This document shows positions 5,118 through 5,794 of a stretch of 5,794 nt of DNA, in pieces. The stretch spans positions 1-5,794 of the forward strand of contig DTWD01000530.1 of the NCBI GenBank assembly GCA_012963185.1, in the 5' to 3' direction. Numbering within the stretch: the stretch's first letter is position 1; each line of letters opens with the position of its first letter. The DNA is from Acidobacteriota bacterium. GTDB lineage: Bacteria > Acidobacteriota > Vicinamibacteria > Vicinamibacterales > UBA8438. Under the pieces are notes generated by a model. It was given only the letters and a program-made list of their open reading frames with translations, was not told the origin of the DNA and did not search any database. The position numbers were made by a program, and so were the translations under genes.

Positions 5118-5794
5118 TTATTCGAATCGCAGTGCGTCGATTGGATCCAGGCGGGCTGCTTTTCGCGCAGGATAGAAGCCAAAGAAAATACCAGTCGCGG
5201 CTGCGAAACTGACCGCCACGACGATGGCATCTGCAGGGACTAAGGTTGGCCAGGACAAAAATCTGGTCAGACTTTCTGAGACCCCGAATCCGAGCCCCAC
5301 TCCAACTAGGCCCCCGACCAGGCTAAGGACGACGGCTTCGACGAGAAACTGCCACAGAACATCCTGGCTTTTCGCGCCAACGGCCATACGGAGCCCAATT
5401 TCACGTGTTCTCTCGGTTACCGACACGAGCATAATGTTCATAATTCCAATTCCGCCCACGATGAGAGAAACACCGGCGATACTCGCCAACAGTCCCGTCA
5501 TCGTTTGAGTTGTTTGACTAATGATACGGATGAGGTCTTCTTGCGTCCTCACCATGAAATCGTTGTCTTCTCCGGGTCCGAGCGCATGCTCTTCACGCAA
5601 GGTGTCGGCGATTTGGCCCGCAACAACATCGATGGAGTCTGCAGATGCTGCCGAGATGTCAATTTGTGAAATGTTTGTACCATCCCGACCGCGTAATTTC
5701 TTGTTCACCGTAGAGTATGGGATAAAGACAACGTCGTCTTGGTCCTCGCCGAATTGTCCTGCACCCTTTGACGACATCACGCCAATAATCTGGA
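5118..5794 (-). CDS. MacB-type ABC transporter permease, C-terminal part (5' end beyond window)
   Basis: The visible 224 residues are the C-terminal part of a MacB-family permease, an inner-membrane protein that couples ATP hydrolysis to periplasmic work such as efflux through a MacA-like adaptor and a TolC-like channel. The frame stays open to the window edge (QIIGVMSSKG at the upstream end), so a GTG at 5780 is only an internal codon and the gene is truncated by the window, not broken. The end of the periplasmic domain (VVFIPYSTV, FMVRTQEDLI) is followed by three membrane segments, with the hallmark GGIGIMNIMLVSVTERTREIGLRMAVGA and, near the end, FGFYPARKAARLDPIDALRFE at the C-terminus. These match MacB closely. 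The stop is TAA at 5118-5120 on the minus strand. It is convergent with folK and not part of the ybbAP transcript. Because the ATPase part is outside the window, it cannot be told whether this is a fused MacB or a separate permease, so no symbol is given. Confidence 0.9.
   Translation of the reverse strand, partial: QIIGVMSSKGAGQFGEDQDDVVFIPYSTVNKKLRGRDGTNISQIDISAASADSIDVVAGQIADTLREEHALGPGEDNDFMVRTQEDLIRIISQTTQTMTGLLASIAGVSLIVGGIGIMNIMLVSVTERTREIGLRMAVGAKSQDVLWQFLVEAVVLSLVGGLVGVGLGFGVSESLTRFLSWPTLVPADAIVVAVSFAAATGIFFGFYPARKAARLDPIDALRFE

Noticed and set aside
5780..5794. GTG at 5780 (minus strand) as the true start of the MacB-type protein
   Set aside because: The frame continues open to the window edge with MacB-like residues (QIIG) before it, and the visible protein lacks the first membrane segment and most of the periplasmic domain. 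The gene is cut by the window.

Overview
The window is about 5.8 kb of densely packed, roughly balanced-GC bacterial DNA. It reads as ordinary chromosome, not a mobile or phage region: I see no integrase, transposase, CRISPR array, tRNA or rRNA. A TesA-type esterase with a lipoprotein-like signal, a YbbA/YbbP-type ABC system, a DksA-type zinc-finger protein and a MacB-type permease point to a Gram-negative (diderm) bacterium. The phylum cannot be fixed from the sequence. Acidobacteriota or a deltaproteobacterial-like lineage would fit, but that is only a guess.

Layout, left to right. (1) Positions 1-114 hold the last 37 codons of an unidentified membrane protein. (2) Positions 139-4175 form a three-gene, same-strand block: tesA (GDSL hydrolase, predicted envelope lipoprotein), ybbA (ABC ATPase, start overlapping the tesA stop as ATGA) and ybbP (852-residue permease with two FtsX/MacB-type halves). 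(3) A 111-bp intergenic region (4176-4286) holds a possible extended -10 promoter and an inverted repeat whose right arm contains the ribosome binding site of the next gene. (4) Positions 4287-5095 hold a short DksA/TraR-type regulator and, tightly linked or overlapping, folK (HPPK of folate synthesis). (5) From 5118 to the right edge, on the minus strand, lies the C-terminal part of a MacB-type ABC permease, convergent with folK.

How the genes work together. TesA-YbbA-YbbP is a coherent unit: an ATPase and a permease of the non-canonical mechanotransmission class (LolCDE/MacB superfamily) with an envelope hydrolase that probably acts on lipids or hydrophobic esters at the membrane. The dksA-like/folK pair joins a transcriptional regulator to a housekeeping folate enzyme. 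The macB-like gene belongs to a separate transcript.

I found no convincing undescribed system. The points most worth checking are the lipoprotein-like form of TesA in one operon with ybbAP, the inverted repeat over the dksA-like ribosome binding site, and the absence of a normal start codon behind the best Shine-Dalgarno of folK.
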